From Flavobacterium sp. Root901 (GTDB lineage Bacteria; Bacteroidota; Bacteroidia; Flavobacteriales; Flavobacteriaceae): a DNA stretch of 64,000 nucleotides. A program made the translations under genes and the position numbers. The notes beneath the pieces are model-generated. The model ran no database searches. It was not told the DNA's origin and worked only from the letters and a program-made list of their open reading frames with translations. Position 1 is the stretch's first letter, and every line of letters starts with the position of its first letter. Location: NCBI RefSeq assembly GCF_001429765.1, contig NZ_LMJB01000005.1:498549-562548 (forward strand). The letters run 5' to 3'. Below, in pieces: positions 7,942 through 16,213 of the stretch.

Positions 7942-8940
7942 ATGAATAGTTCCCTTAAAATCAAGAAATATTTTACCAGCTCTAAACTGGCATTTCTTAT
8001 TTTTGTTTTACAATCATTCAACTGTCAATCTCAACAAATCATGATAACACCTCCTTATTTACAAAAAGGCGATACTGTAGCTCTCTTGGCAACTGCCAGA
8101 AAAAATATTGACGACAATTTAAAACCAACCATAGATTTACTGAAAAGCTGGGGATTAGAAGCTGTTATTGGAAGCTCAATTGGATTAGATTACCACCAAC
8201 TGGCCGGAACAGATGAACAACGTGCAGCCGATTTTCAAAAACAATTAGACAATCCTAATATAAAAGCAATTTGGTGTGTTCGGGGCGGTTATGGAACTGT
8301 GAGAATGCTGGATTTACTGGATTTTACAAAATTCAAACAGCACCCAAAATGGATTATTGGGTTTAGCGATGTAACAGTTTTGCACAATCATTTAAATACA
8401 ATGGGTTATAAATCTATTCATGGTGTCATGCCCGTAACAATTCCGCGTGCAACTCCGGCAGCAATTAGTTCAATGAAATCGAGTTTGTTTGGCGAACCTC
8501 TTTCCTACTCTATTGAACCCAGCAGTATGAATCGTTTTGGCAAGGCAACTGGCGAATTAGTTGGAGGAAATCTTTCGATATTATATAGTTTATTGGGCTC
8601 TCCATCTGCAATTGACTGCAAAGACAAGATTTTATTTATTGAAGATTTAGATGAATATCTTTATCATATTGATCGAATGATGATGAATTTAAGACGCAAC
8701 GGCTGTATTGAAAACTTAAAAGGAATCATCATTGGCGGAATGACCAAAATGAAAGACAATGAAGTGCCGTGGGGTAAAAATGCATTAGAAATTATTGATG
8801 ATGTAACCAAAAAATACAATATTCCTGTAATCTTTAATTTCCCGGCGGGACATATTCAGGACAATAGAGCTTTAATCATGGGATGCACTATTTCTATTGA
8901 TGTCAACGCATCTGGAAGTACGGTTACTTTTCAGAAATAA
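7942..8940 (+). CDS. LD-carboxypeptidase, peptidase family S66 (LdcA/MccF-like)
   Basis: A serine peptidase that trims the terminal D-Ala from murein tetrapeptides (LdcA) or related amide bonds (MccF). The family triad is visible: nucleophile Ser in GFSDVTVLHN, Glu in IEDLDEYLYHIDRM, and His in FPAGHIQDNRALI. The start is ATG at 7942 (MNSSLKIKKYF); the frame could open at a TTG at 7897. Residues 12-32 form a hydrophobic export signal ending in SFNCQSQ, so it may be a lipoprotein, although the lipobox is poor. An exported location differs from cytoplasmic E. coli LdcA. A long hairpin repeat follows it. Confidence 0.88.
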   Translation: MNSSLKIKKYFTSSKLAFLIFVLQSFNCQSQQIMITPPYLQKGDTVALLATARKNIDDNLKPTIDLLKSWGLEAVIGSSIGLDYHQLAGTDEQRAADFQKQLDNPNIKAIWCVRGGYGTVRMLDLLDFTKFKQHPKWIIGFSDVTVLHNHLNTMGYKSIHGVMPVTIPRATPAAISSMKSSLFGEPLSYSIEPSSMNRFGKATGELVGGNLSILYSLLGSPSAIDCKDKILFIEDLDEYLYHIDRMMMNLRRNGCIENLKGIIIGGMTKMKDNEVPWGKNALEIIDDVTKKYNIPVIFNFPAGHIQDNRALIMGCTISIDVNASGSTVTFQK

Positions 8941-8993
8941 TATCACATAAATCCTTTTTTAGGAAAACTCAAAATACCACATAAAAAATTTCG

Positions 8994-9045
8994 CAAAGAC
9001 GCGAAGCCGCAAAGTTTAAATATATTTTGCGGCTTCGCGTCTTTG
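8994..9045. repeat. Perfect 20-bp inverted repeat, AAAGACGCGAAGCCGC type
   Basis: The arms at 8994-9013 and 9026-9045 are exact reverse complements (CAAAGACGCGAAGCCGCAAA) with a 12-base A/T loop. Its GC-rich stem stands out in the A/T-rich spacer between the LD-carboxypeptidase and yraN. No ORF or T tract goes with it, so it is read as a dispersed palindromic repeat and not a classical terminator. Confidence 0.75.
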
Positions 9046-9128
9046 ATTGCAAAAGTATTTTAAATAAAATAATTCAACCTCAGCGCAAAAAACTGAAAAC
9101 TGAGACTGAAAACCGAAAACTTAAAAAA

Positions 9129-9500
9129 ATGGCAGAACATAACGAACTTGGCAAAAGAGGAGAAGAACTTGCGGCAGAACATTTAAAGCAAAATGGGTAT
9201 GAAATTTTAGACCGAAACTGGGTTTTCCAAAAAGCTGAAATAGATATTATTGCTCAAAAAGACAATACTCTGGCAATCGTTGAAGTAAAGACAAGATCGA
9301 GTCTGGATTTTGGTTCTCCGCAGGATTTTGTGAAGCCAAAAAAAATTCAACTCTTAATAAAAGCAGTAAATGCCTACATAAACTATAGGGAAATGGATTT
9401 TGAAGAAGATTTAAATATTCGTTTTGACATCGTTGCGATCCATAAAAACGGGGAATCATTTGCAATTGAACATCTTACTGATGCTTTTTATCATTTTTAA
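9129..9500 (+). CDS. YraN/UPF0102 family protein (nuclease-like fold)
   Basis: A 123-residue protein from ATG at 9129. It shows the UPF0102 pattern: LGKRGEELAAEHLKQNGYEIL at the N-terminus, AEIDIIAQ with the metal-binding Asp, and VEVKTRSS, the E-x-K core of restriction-endonuclease-like folds. Its function is not established; members are often near DNA-processing or envelope genes. The frame continues upstream to 9027, but that part overlaps the hairpin repeat, so it is excluded. Confidence 0.85.
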   Translation: MAEHNELGKRGEELAAEHLKQNGYEILDRNWVFQKAEIDIIAQKDNTLAIVEVKTRSSLDFGSPQDFVKPKKIQLLIKAVNAYINYREMDFEEDLNIRFDIVAIHKNGESFAIEHLTDAFYHF

Positions 9501-9521
9501 CATAATTTTTCATTGTTATAA

Positions 9522-9552
9522 TTGTAACAAATTGTTTTTTTATTTATCTTTG
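9522..9552 (+). promoter_or_regulatory. Promoter of the ACT-domain gene
   Basis: TTG (9522-9524), 20 bases, then TATCTTTG (9545-9552): a full match to the Bacteroidota sigma-A consensus, 66 bases before the ATG at 9618. Confidence 0.75.
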
Positions 9553-9617
9553 CAAAGATTTATAACATCAAATTAACTAAACCAACCCAATTACGTTACA
9601 AAAAAAAAGAAAAAATT

Positions 9618-10274
9618 ATGAAAACCGTTTCTTCTATCGTCGAAAATTACATCAAAACAAAACCCTTTCTTTTAAACGCTTTATCTCTCGGGATTATCAA
9701 CCTGACTTCTCTATCTCGGAACATTATGACCGAGTTGGAAAATGAATTTGGAAAAGAAGTAAAACAAGGCGCTGTTGTAATGTCGCTGAAACGATTAACC
9801 GAAGAATTAGATTTTAAATTAAACCACAAAATCAATAAAGTAATCAAGAATATTGGTGAAATTACAGTAAGATCTGAATTGACAGATTACACTTTTGCAG
9901 CTTCTGAAACTGTTTTAAATAAACAGGCCGATTTAATTTCTGATATCAATGCTTTATCTGATATTTTCTATACCTCATCTCGTGGTGTAAACGAAACTAA
10001 TATCGTAGTAAGCAGCAGTGTAAATCATTTAGTTGAAAAACACTTTATGAGAGAAAAATTAATTCAGAAATTAGACAATCTGGCTTCGATTACTGTAAAA
10101 TTACCAAAAGAAAATATTGTTGTTCCCGGTATTTATTACTTCATTTTCCAGCGTTTAGCCTGGGAAGGAATCATTATAAATGAGGTAATTTCTACATCAA
10201 ACGAATTTACAATTTTAGTTGGTGAAGATCAGGTCGATGTTGCTTTTAAAGTAATTAAAGATTTGAAAAACTAA
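9618..10274 (+). CDS. ACT-domain protein with winged-helix-like N-terminus (aspartate kinase-like C-terminus)
   Basis: A 218-residue cytoplasmic protein. The first 80 residues look like a small helical DNA-binding or winged-helix region (LTSLSRNIMTELENEFGKEVKQGAVVMSLKRL). From about residue 85 there are two beta-alpha-beta units; the second (VPGIYYFIFQRLAWEGIIINEVISTSNEFTILV) closely resembles the regulatory ACT domain of aspartate kinase. There is no kinase domain. It may sense an amino acid and regulate transcription, but that is an inference. It has its own strong promoter and its own terminator, so it is monocistronic. Confidence 0.6.
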   Translation: MKTVSSIVENYIKTKPFLLNALSLGIINLTSLSRNIMTELENEFGKEVKQGAVVMSLKRLTEELDFKLNHKINKVIKNIGEITVRSELTDYTFAASETVLNKQADLISDINALSDIFYTSSRGVNETNIVVSSSVNHLVEKHFMREKLIQKLDNLASITVKLPKENIVVPGIYYFIFQRLAWEGIIINEVISTSNEFTILVGEDQVDVAFKVIKDLKN

Positions 10275-10321
10275 ACCCAAAATTTAATTTTACATCTTAA
10301 AAATAATTTCAATTTTCAATC

Positions 10322-10362
10322 ATCCTTTTGTCTTTTCGTGAAAAGATAAAAGGATTTTTTTT
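10322..10362 (+). terminator. Intrinsic terminator of the ACT-domain gene
   Basis: Long stem ATCCTTTTGTCTTTTC against GAAAAGATAAAAGGAT with a 2-base loop and one mismatch, followed by a run of T. The rest of the 394-base gap up to the sigma-factor gene is A/T-rich spacer with only the promoter at 10561-10589 recognisable. Confidence 0.85.
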
Positions 10363-10560
10363 ATCCATTTCTACTTATAATTTTTCAATTCTTTAATTCT
10401 GAAATAAGAATATTCTCAAAAAACAAATCTCAATATAGTTAATTTTTAAAATTTTAGCCAAAAATTTATCAACTTGATAAAAAGCATTTTGACACCGTAT
10501 TTCCTGAGATCCGGTTAAAATAAATCACAAAAAACCGAATTAAGTTTATTTTACCATTAT

Positions 10561-10589
10561 TTGCTGCGAATAATATTTTTATATATTTG
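10561..10589 (+). promoter_or_regulatory. Promoter of the ECF sigma factor gene
   Basis: TTG (10561-10563), 18 bases, TATATTTG (10582-10589): a full housekeeping-type consensus 79 bases before the ATG. The sigma gene therefore appears to be read by the main sigma factor and not only by itself. Confidence 0.7.
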
Positions 10590-10668
10590 CTAATCACTCA
10601 ACGCATTAGAGTATCGATTTTGATAGTATCGTAATATAATTAGATTTAAATACAAACTAATTAATTTA

Positions 10669-11232
10669 ATGTTGGAAGCCAAAGACTATAGCGACAAATT
10701 ATTGGTAAGCGAACTAAAAAATGGAAGCGAAAAAGCATTTCGTTCCCTTTTTGATTTGTATTATCAGGATATTTATGGGTATAGTATCAGTTTACTAAAA
10801 TCGAAAGAAGCTGCCGAAGAAAATGTACAGGATGTTTTTATGAAAGTATGGCAGCATAGGGAAAACCTAAATTTAGAACAATCTTTTAAAGCTTATATTT
10901 TTACCATTGCCAGAAATCAGGCTTTTAATATATTAAACAAAGCTGCAAATGATTTGGTTTTAAAAGAGACCGTTTTTTATGAAAGTCAACAATCGTATGA
11001 ATACGGAGATTATTCCATTCGCGAAGAAGACTGTAAAAAAATTCGAAAACAGGCCATGAAACAGTTACCGCCAAAACGGAAACAAATTTTTAAAATGTCA
11101 CGAAAGAAAGGCATGAGTTACGAAGAAATTAGTCAGGAACTCGGCATTTCTATAAATACTGTCAGGAACCAAATGAGCAAAGCATTAGAATCAATGCGGG
11201 TCTTTTTTCAGATTCACGACGAGATTATCTAA
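10669..11232 (+). CDS. ECF RNA polymerase sigma factor (FecI-like, PUL-associated)
   Basis: A 187-residue sigma-70 family protein with region 2 (AFRSLFDLYYQDIYGYSISLLKSKEAAEENVQDVFMKVW, spanning about residues 24-62) and region 4 (LPPKRKQIFKMSRKKGMSYEEISQELGISINTVRNQM, about residues 128-164). No region 3 is present, as expected for ECF factors. Together with the FecR gene downstream and the STN-containing SusC it forms a cell-surface signalling set: substrate at SusC, FecR in the inner membrane, sigma released to read the PUL. It is unusually far (393 bases) from fecR and has its own terminator. Confidence 0.92.
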   Translation: MLEAKDYSDKLLVSELKNGSEKAFRSLFDLYYQDIYGYSISLLKSKEAAEENVQDVFMKVWQHRENLNLEQSFKAYIFTIARNQAFNILNKAANDLVLKETVFYESQQSYEYGDYSIREEDCKKIRKQAMKQLPPKRKQIFKMSRKKGMSYEEISQELGISINTVRNQMSKALESMRVFFQIHDEII

Positions 11233-11256
11233 CCAAAACCAATTTTTAACCAATTA

Positions 11257-11283
11257 AATCACTCTTCCCGAGTGATTTTTTTT
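11257..11283 (+). terminator. Intrinsic terminator after the sigma gene
   Basis: AATCACTC (11257-11264) and GAGTGATT (11270-11277) with loop TTCCC, then a T tract. It should uncouple the sigma gene from fecR. Confidence 0.8.
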
Positions 11284-11310
11284 TACATTAAATTTTTTAA
11301 TTCATTTTCC

Positions 11311-11405
11311 AAACATAGCCCACGGTTTCAACCGTGGGAGAAAATGCGAATAACGCAACGCATATCACAAAACGCTTCCCACGATTGAAACCGTGGGCTA
11401 TGTTT
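11311..11405. repeat. Long inverted repeat, CATAGCCCACGG type
   Basis: The left arm (11311-11340, core CATAGCCCACGGTTTCAA) and right arm (11375-11405) are nearly exact reverse complements over about 27 bases. Each arm is itself palindromic (CCCACGGTTTCAACCGTGGG). A 34-base spacer separates them. It looks like a small palindromic mobile or dispersed repeat placed in the sigma-fecR gap. Confidence 0.75.
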
Positions 11406-11423
11406 TGATGTTGTTTGTGCTGC

Positions 11424-11456
11424 ATCTTTGTCAAAGTTTGAAACTTTGACAAAGAT
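11424..11456. repeat. Perfect 16-bp inverted repeat, TTTGTCAAAGTTT type
   Basis: ATCTTTGTCAAAGTTT (11424-11439) and its exact reverse complement (11441-11456) around a single G. It follows the previous repeat in the same 393-base gap between sigma and fecR; the remaining 170 bases before fecR show nothing recognisable. Confidence 0.75.
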
Positions 11457-11625
11457 TTTATGCATTTTTTGAAAAAATATTATTTAATTAAATCGCTTGA
11501 AATCAATGATTTAAATATTTGAAAATCTCTTTAAATGTTAAAATTTAAAAATTTACAACGTTTGAGTAGTACTGAAATCGTTTTCGGCTGTATTATATCA
11601 AAACACGACCTAAAAACAATTCGTA

Positions 11626-12810
11626 ATGAATTCAAATCCTGAAATAAAAAGTCTTTTACAAAAATTTGTTTTAAACCAATGTACACCTGAAGAAATAAAC
11701 GAGGTAGTTGATTATTATAAAAAAAATCAACTTACTGATGATTTTCCAACGGTAGAAGACATTCAAAATCTTTTGGGCAAAATGCCAAAAATGCATCAAC
11801 AAACCGCCGATACCATTTTCATGAACATATTATCGACTTCAAAAGAAGAAGAAGAAGAATCTGTTATTGAAATACCTAAAAGAAGACAAAATTTCAGAAA
11901 ATATATTTCGATTGCTGCTTCTGTAATTGTTTTATTGGGAATTGGATTTTTCTACAAACAGCACATTTCTGAAAAAGCTGTTGAACAGAAATTTGATTTT
12001 AAAAGCTCTGACATCGTATTACAATTAGAAAATGGAGAAACACAAATTTTGTCTGAACATAATTCTGCTCAGGTAAAGGATTCAAAAGGAAATATTATTG
12101 GAAACCAGAGTGGCGATAAAATTGTTTATGAAAATAGTTTGGACCCTGAAAAATTAGTTTACAACATCATTAAAATTCCATACGGCAAAAAATTCCGCCT
12201 TCAGTTATCAGACGGCACTATGGTTCATTTAAACGCCGGAACAACTTTAAAATATCCTGTAAAATTTATTGCTGGCGAAAACAGACAGGTTTTTCTGGAC
12301 GGAGAGGCTTTTTTTGATGTTGCAAAAGACAAAAAACATCCGTTCATCGTAAATGCTGACGAATTGAATGTTAGAGTTTTAGGGACACATTTTAACGTTT
12401 CTAATTATCCTGAAGATGCTGCTGCAGATGTTGTTTTAGTTGAAGGTTCTGTCGGGATGTATCATTCAAACGAAGAATTTGATGCTTCAAAAAACACTAT
12501 TTTAAAACCTGGATTTAAAGGAAGCTTCAACAAAGAAAATGCTAAAATTTCGACTAAAGCGGTTATTACAGACATTTATACTTCATGGATAAATGGAGGA
12601 CTGACTTTTAGGAATATGACTTTCAAAAATATTATTACAAAATTAGAAAGGCGATATAATGTTACCATCATAAATAAAAATGAAAAACTGGCAAACGAAA
12701 AATTCAATGCTAGTTTCAGCGACGAATCAATTGATAAAGTGATGAGCTATTTCAACGACATTCACGGTATTAATTACACAATAAAAAACGATCAGATACT
12801 AATTAAATAA
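11626..12810 (+). CDS. FecR-family anti-sigma factor
   Basis: A 394-residue single-span membrane regulator. Residues 1-90 are the cytoplasmic sigma-binding part, residues 93-110 (YISIAASVIVLLGIGFFY) the transmembrane helix, the middle is the FecR domain (GKKFRLQLSDGTMVHLNAGTTLKYP, FLDGEAFFDVAKDKKHPF, VLGTHFNV), and the last 70 residues (LTFRNMTFKNIITKLERRYNV) the DUF4974 domain, which resembles an STN fold and contacts the transducer. It is read here as the partner of the STN domain of the SusC gene downstream and as the inhibitor/activator of the upstream ECF factor. Confidence 0.93.
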   Translation: MNSNPEIKSLLQKFVLNQCTPEEINEVVDYYKKNQLTDDFPTVEDIQNLLGKMPKMHQQTADTIFMNILSTSKEEEEESVIEIPKRRQNFRKYISIAASVIVLLGIGFFYKQHISEKAVEQKFDFKSSDIVLQLENGETQILSEHNSAQVKDSKGNIIGNQSGDKIVYENSLDPEKLVYNIIKIPYGKKFRLQLSDGTMVHLNAGTTLKYPVKFIAGENRQVFLDGEAFFDVAKDKKHPFIVNADELNVRVLGTHFNVSNYPEDAAADVVLVEGSVGMYHSNEEFDASKNTILKPGFKGSFNKENAKISTKAVITDIYTSWINGGLTFRNMTFKNIITKLERRYNVTIINKNEKLANEKFNASFSDESIDKVMSYFNDIHGINYTIKNDQILIK

Positions 12811-12860
12811 CCACTAACCAAATAAAAAAATATGATGAACTAAGATTACAAAAATAAAAA

Positions 12861-12891
12861 AATCGGAAAGAGCTGCGAACAATTTCCGATT
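12861..12891 (+). other. Hairpin in the fecR-susC spacer
   Basis: AATCGGAAA (12861-12869) pairs with TTTCCGATT (12883-12891) with a 13-base loop. No T tract follows, so it is not a standard terminator. It could set the steep step in expression between fecR and susC or protect the susC message; that role is inferred. Confidence 0.4.
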
Positions 12892-12940
12892 AACTAAGTG
12901 ATTGAATATAACGAATTAACTACAATCAATTAACAAAATT

Positions 12941-15900
12941 ATGAAAAAAAAATCTAAGAATAATGGGTTCTTATACTCATTGTTCCAAAATGACCTAAAA
13001 TTGAAACTAACTACACTACTTATTTTGGTCGCCATGTTTAATATCAGGGGAAATTCTTATGCCCAAAAGACAAAAGTTACCCTCGAATTAAACAATTCAA
13101 CAATCGAAAAGGTTATTGAGACCATTGAACAAAAAACAGATTTCAGATTTATTTATAAACTGAACGATATCGACTTAGACCGGACAGTTTCTATTTCTGT
13201 AAAAGATCAATCGATATATGTGGTTTTAGACAAAATTTTTAAAGGAACCCCAACTGAATTTAAAATCAGAGACACACAGATTATCCTTAAAAAACCTGAA
13301 CTTAGAACACAGGCAGTCGAATTTCAAAAACAAACTGTTACCGGTATAATTACTGATGAAAACGGAATGCCGCTTCCCGGAGCTTCGGTTATTGAAGAAG
13401 GAACTAAAAACGGAATGGTTACTGATTTTGACGGAAAATACAAAATTACTGTCGAAAGCAGCCAGTCTGTAATTATTGTTTCTTTTGTTGGATATAAGGA
13501 GAAGAAAGTTACTGCAAATCAAAACGTAATCAATATTCAGCTTTTTCCAGATGCTACAGACTTACAGGAAATTGTAGTTGTGGGTTATGGTACAACAATC
13601 AAAAAAGATGTAACCGGAGCAGTTTCTTCCATTGCTGCAAAAGATATGAATCAGGGAGCAATTGTAAATCCGTTACAATTGATTTCCGGAAAAGCGGCTG
13701 GTGTAAACATCAATCAAATAGGAAGTGAGCCGGGTTCTGGACCTAGTGTTCGTATCCGTGGAATTTCTTCTTTAATTGGCGGAAGTGATCCATTGGTTGT
13801 TGTTGATGGAATTCAGGGAAATATGGATTTATTAAATCAGGTTCCGCCCAGCGAAATTGAAAGTATTGACATTTTAAAAGATGCTTCTGCAACTGCTATT
13901 TACGGTTCTCGCGGTGCACCGGGTGTAATCATTGTTTCTACAAAAAAGAACAAAGCCGGTAAAACTACTATGGAATACATTGGATCAACATCTTTAGATT
14001 TTATTCCGAAGAAATTAGATATGTTGAGTGCTGACGAATGGTGGACTGCGGCACAAAGTGTTGGTGTTCCGGCATCGGCAAATCATGGTTCTGATACAGA
14101 TTGGTACGGTCTTTTAACCCAAACTGGAATTACCCAGACACATACTTTATCTTTTGGAGGAGGTACAGATAAATTCAATTACAGAGCTTCTTTAACTGCA
14201 ATTTTACAAGAGGGAGTTGTTATTAATTCAAGCAATCAAAAATATATTGGCCGTATTCAGGCTACCCAATTAGCACTTGATGATAAATTAAAATTGACTT
14301 TTAATTTAAATACCGGTGTAAATAATACAAAGAGCAGTATTCAAAGTATTGGTACAGCAGCATATACATCAAATTTGATTACAAATGCTTATTTGCTTAG
14401 ACCAACAGACCCTGTTTACAATACCGACGGAACTTACTTTACAGATCCAAATGTATTTCAATATTTAAATCCTTATGCAGCTGCTCAGACAACTACAAAC
14501 GAAGCGCAGAATGACAATTTATTTGGAAGCTTAAAAGCGGATTTGGATTTAGCGAAAGGTTTAAGTGCAAGCTGGTTCGGGAGCTGGAGAAAAACAAATG
14601 TAACATATGGCTATTTTCAGCCAATAGAATCTACAGTTGCTTTTGCTATTGATCAAAAAGGTTTTGCGAATATCAATAATCAAAGACAAAATGAAAAGTT
14701 AACCAACTTTAGTCTTAACTATAAAAGAACATTTGGCATACATAACATCAACGTATTGGGTTTATACGAATGGCAAAATCAAACCTATCAGGGAAATTAT
14801 GCACAGGCCAGAGGTTTTATGAATGATAAAACAACTTACAATGCACTTCAGTTAGGAGATATGTCAAATGTTAGGCCAGGTGATATTACTTCATATAAAA
14901 ATGACAGAAGTTTAGTTTCATTTTTAGGAAGATTAAACTATTCTTTGTTAGATCGTTATCTGGTTACGGCCAGTATTCGACGAGATGGTTCAACAGTATT
15001 TGGTGCAAATAATAAATGGGGAAATTTTCCTTCAGCATCTGTTGCGTGGCAGGTTAACAAAGAGCCTTTTATGCAAAACCAAGCTTTGTTTGATGAGTTA
15101 AAAATTCGTGCTGGTTACGGAGTTACCGGTAATCAGCAAGGACTTAATCCTCAGCAGTCCATTGCATTGGTTGGAAGTTCAGGAACTACTTATTTTGGAG
15201 GTCAGCAGATTCCAAATTACAGCGTTAGCCAAAATGCAAATGCCGACTTAAAATGGGAAACTAAAAAACAAACGAATTTAGGTCTTGATTTTGCTCTTTT
15301 AAACAATCGATTAAGAGGTACTGTTGATGTGTATACTTCTAAAACAGAAAATTTGTTATTTAATTATGTAGTACCTCAGCCACCATTTCCACACGATCGT
15401 ATCATGGCAAATGTTGGAAGTATTTCAAACAAAGGTCTTGAGGTTTCTTTGGCTTATGATGTGATTAAATCACAAAACAGCACTCTTACCTTGGCAGGAA
15501 ACGTTTCTTTCATGAAAAACGAAGTGCTAAATTTAAGCGGAAGCATAAACGGAGTGCCATTAAATACTGATTATGTAGGCTGGGGAGCTGAAAACTCTTA
15601 TTTAGTAAAAGGAAAACCGGTTGGAGCTTTCTACATACTGGAACATACAGGCAAAAATGAAAACAATGTTGAAACAGTTTTAGATCGTGACGGAAACGGC
15701 ATAATCGATCAGGGAACAAGAAGTCCGGACCGTTACTACGCAGGTTCTGCTCTGCCAACGTATACTTTTGCATTTAACCCTTCTTACCGATATAAAAACT
15801 TTGATGCTTCATTGTTAGTAAGAGGTTCCGGAGGAAACAAAATTTACAATAGTTTACGCTCTAATTTGAGCAGAATGGAAAACATTGGTAAATCCAATGT

Positions 15901-16204
15901 TTTGGCAAGCGCTGTAGATCAGGGAATTTATACCTCTCCTTATGGCTCTGATTTATGGTTAGAAGATGGTTCCTTTATTCGTTTAGAAAATCTTACGGCC
16001 GGATACAGTTTCCGTTTTACAGATAAATATGTTGATACTATCAGACTTTCACTTACAGGAAACAACTTGTTCCTGATTACAGATTATACAGGTATTGATC
16101 CTGAATTAAATGTAAGCGGCAGCGGAGACAGCTTTGGAGGCGATAAAGGAATTTATCCTCGTACCAGAAGTGTAGCATTTGGTTTGACTGTAAAATTTAA
16201 ATAA
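12941..16204 (+). CDS. SusC/RagA-family TonB-dependent outer-membrane transporter with STN domain
   Basis: A 1087-residue glycan importer that forms a lidded pair with SusD. Domains in order: N-terminal signal region (to about 40), STN domain (about 45-115; LELNNSTIEKVIETIEQ), carboxypeptidase-like Ig domain (about 130-205; VTGIITDENGMPLPGASV), plug (about 215-335; VVVGYGTTIKKDVTGAVSS, SIDILKDASATAIYGSRGAPGVIIVSTK), then the beta-barrel ending in the aromatic-rich VAFGLTVKFK. The STN domain marks it as a signal transducer for the FecR/ECF sigma pair upstream. Flanking glycosidases make starch or related alpha-glucans the likely cargo. Confidence 0.95.
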   Translation: MKKKSKNNGFLYSLFQNDLKLKLTTLLILVAMFNIRGNSYAQKTKVTLELNNSTIEKVIETIEQKTDFRFIYKLNDIDLDRTVSISVKDQSIYVVLDKIFKGTPTEFKIRDTQIILKKPELRTQAVEFQKQTVTGIITDENGMPLPGASVIEEGTKNGMVTDFDGKYKITVESSQSVIIVSFVGYKEKKVTANQNVINIQLFPDATDLQEIVVVGYGTTIKKDVTGAVSSIAAKDMNQGAIVNPLQLISGKAAGVNINQIGSEPGSGPSVRIRGISSLIGGSDPLVVVDGIQGNMDLLNQVPPSEIESIDILKDASATAIYGSRGAPGVIIVSTKKNKAGKTTMEYIGSTSLDFIPKKLDMLSADEWWTAAQSVGVPASANHGSDTDWYGLLTQTGITQTHTLSFGGGTDKFNYRASLTAILQEGVVINSSNQKYIGRIQATQLALDDKLKLTFNLNTGVNNTKSSIQSIGTAAYTSNLITNAYLLRPTDPVYNTDGTYFTDPNVFQYLNPYAAAQTTTNEAQNDNLFGSLKADLDLAKGLSASWFGSWRKTNVTYGYFQPIESTVAFAIDQKGFANINNQRQNEKLTNFSLNYKRTFGIHNINVLGLYEWQNQTYQGNYAQARGFMNDKTTYNALQLGDMSNVRPGDITSYKNDRSLVSFLGRLNYSLLDRYLVTASIRRDGSTVFGANNKWGNFPSASVAWQVNKEPFMQNQALFDELKIRAGYGVTGNQQGLNPQQSIALVGSSGTTYFGGQQIPNYSVSQNANADLKWETKKQTNLGLDFALLNNRLRGTVDVYTSKTENLLFNYVVPQPPFPHDRIMANVGSISNKGLEVSLAYDVIKSQNSTLTLAGNVSFMKNEVLNLSGSINGVPLNTDYVGWGAENSYLVKGKPVGAFYILEHTGKNENNVETVLDRDGNGIIDQGTRSPDRYYAGSALPTYTFAFNPSYRYKNFDASLLVRGSGGNKIYNSLRSNLSRMENIGKSNVLASAVDQGIYTSPYGSDLWLEDGSFIRLENLTAGYSFRFTDKYVDTIRLSLTGNNLFLITDYTGIDPELNVSGSGDSFGGDKGIYPRTRSVAFGLTVKFK

Positions 16205-16213
16205 GTAAAAAAG

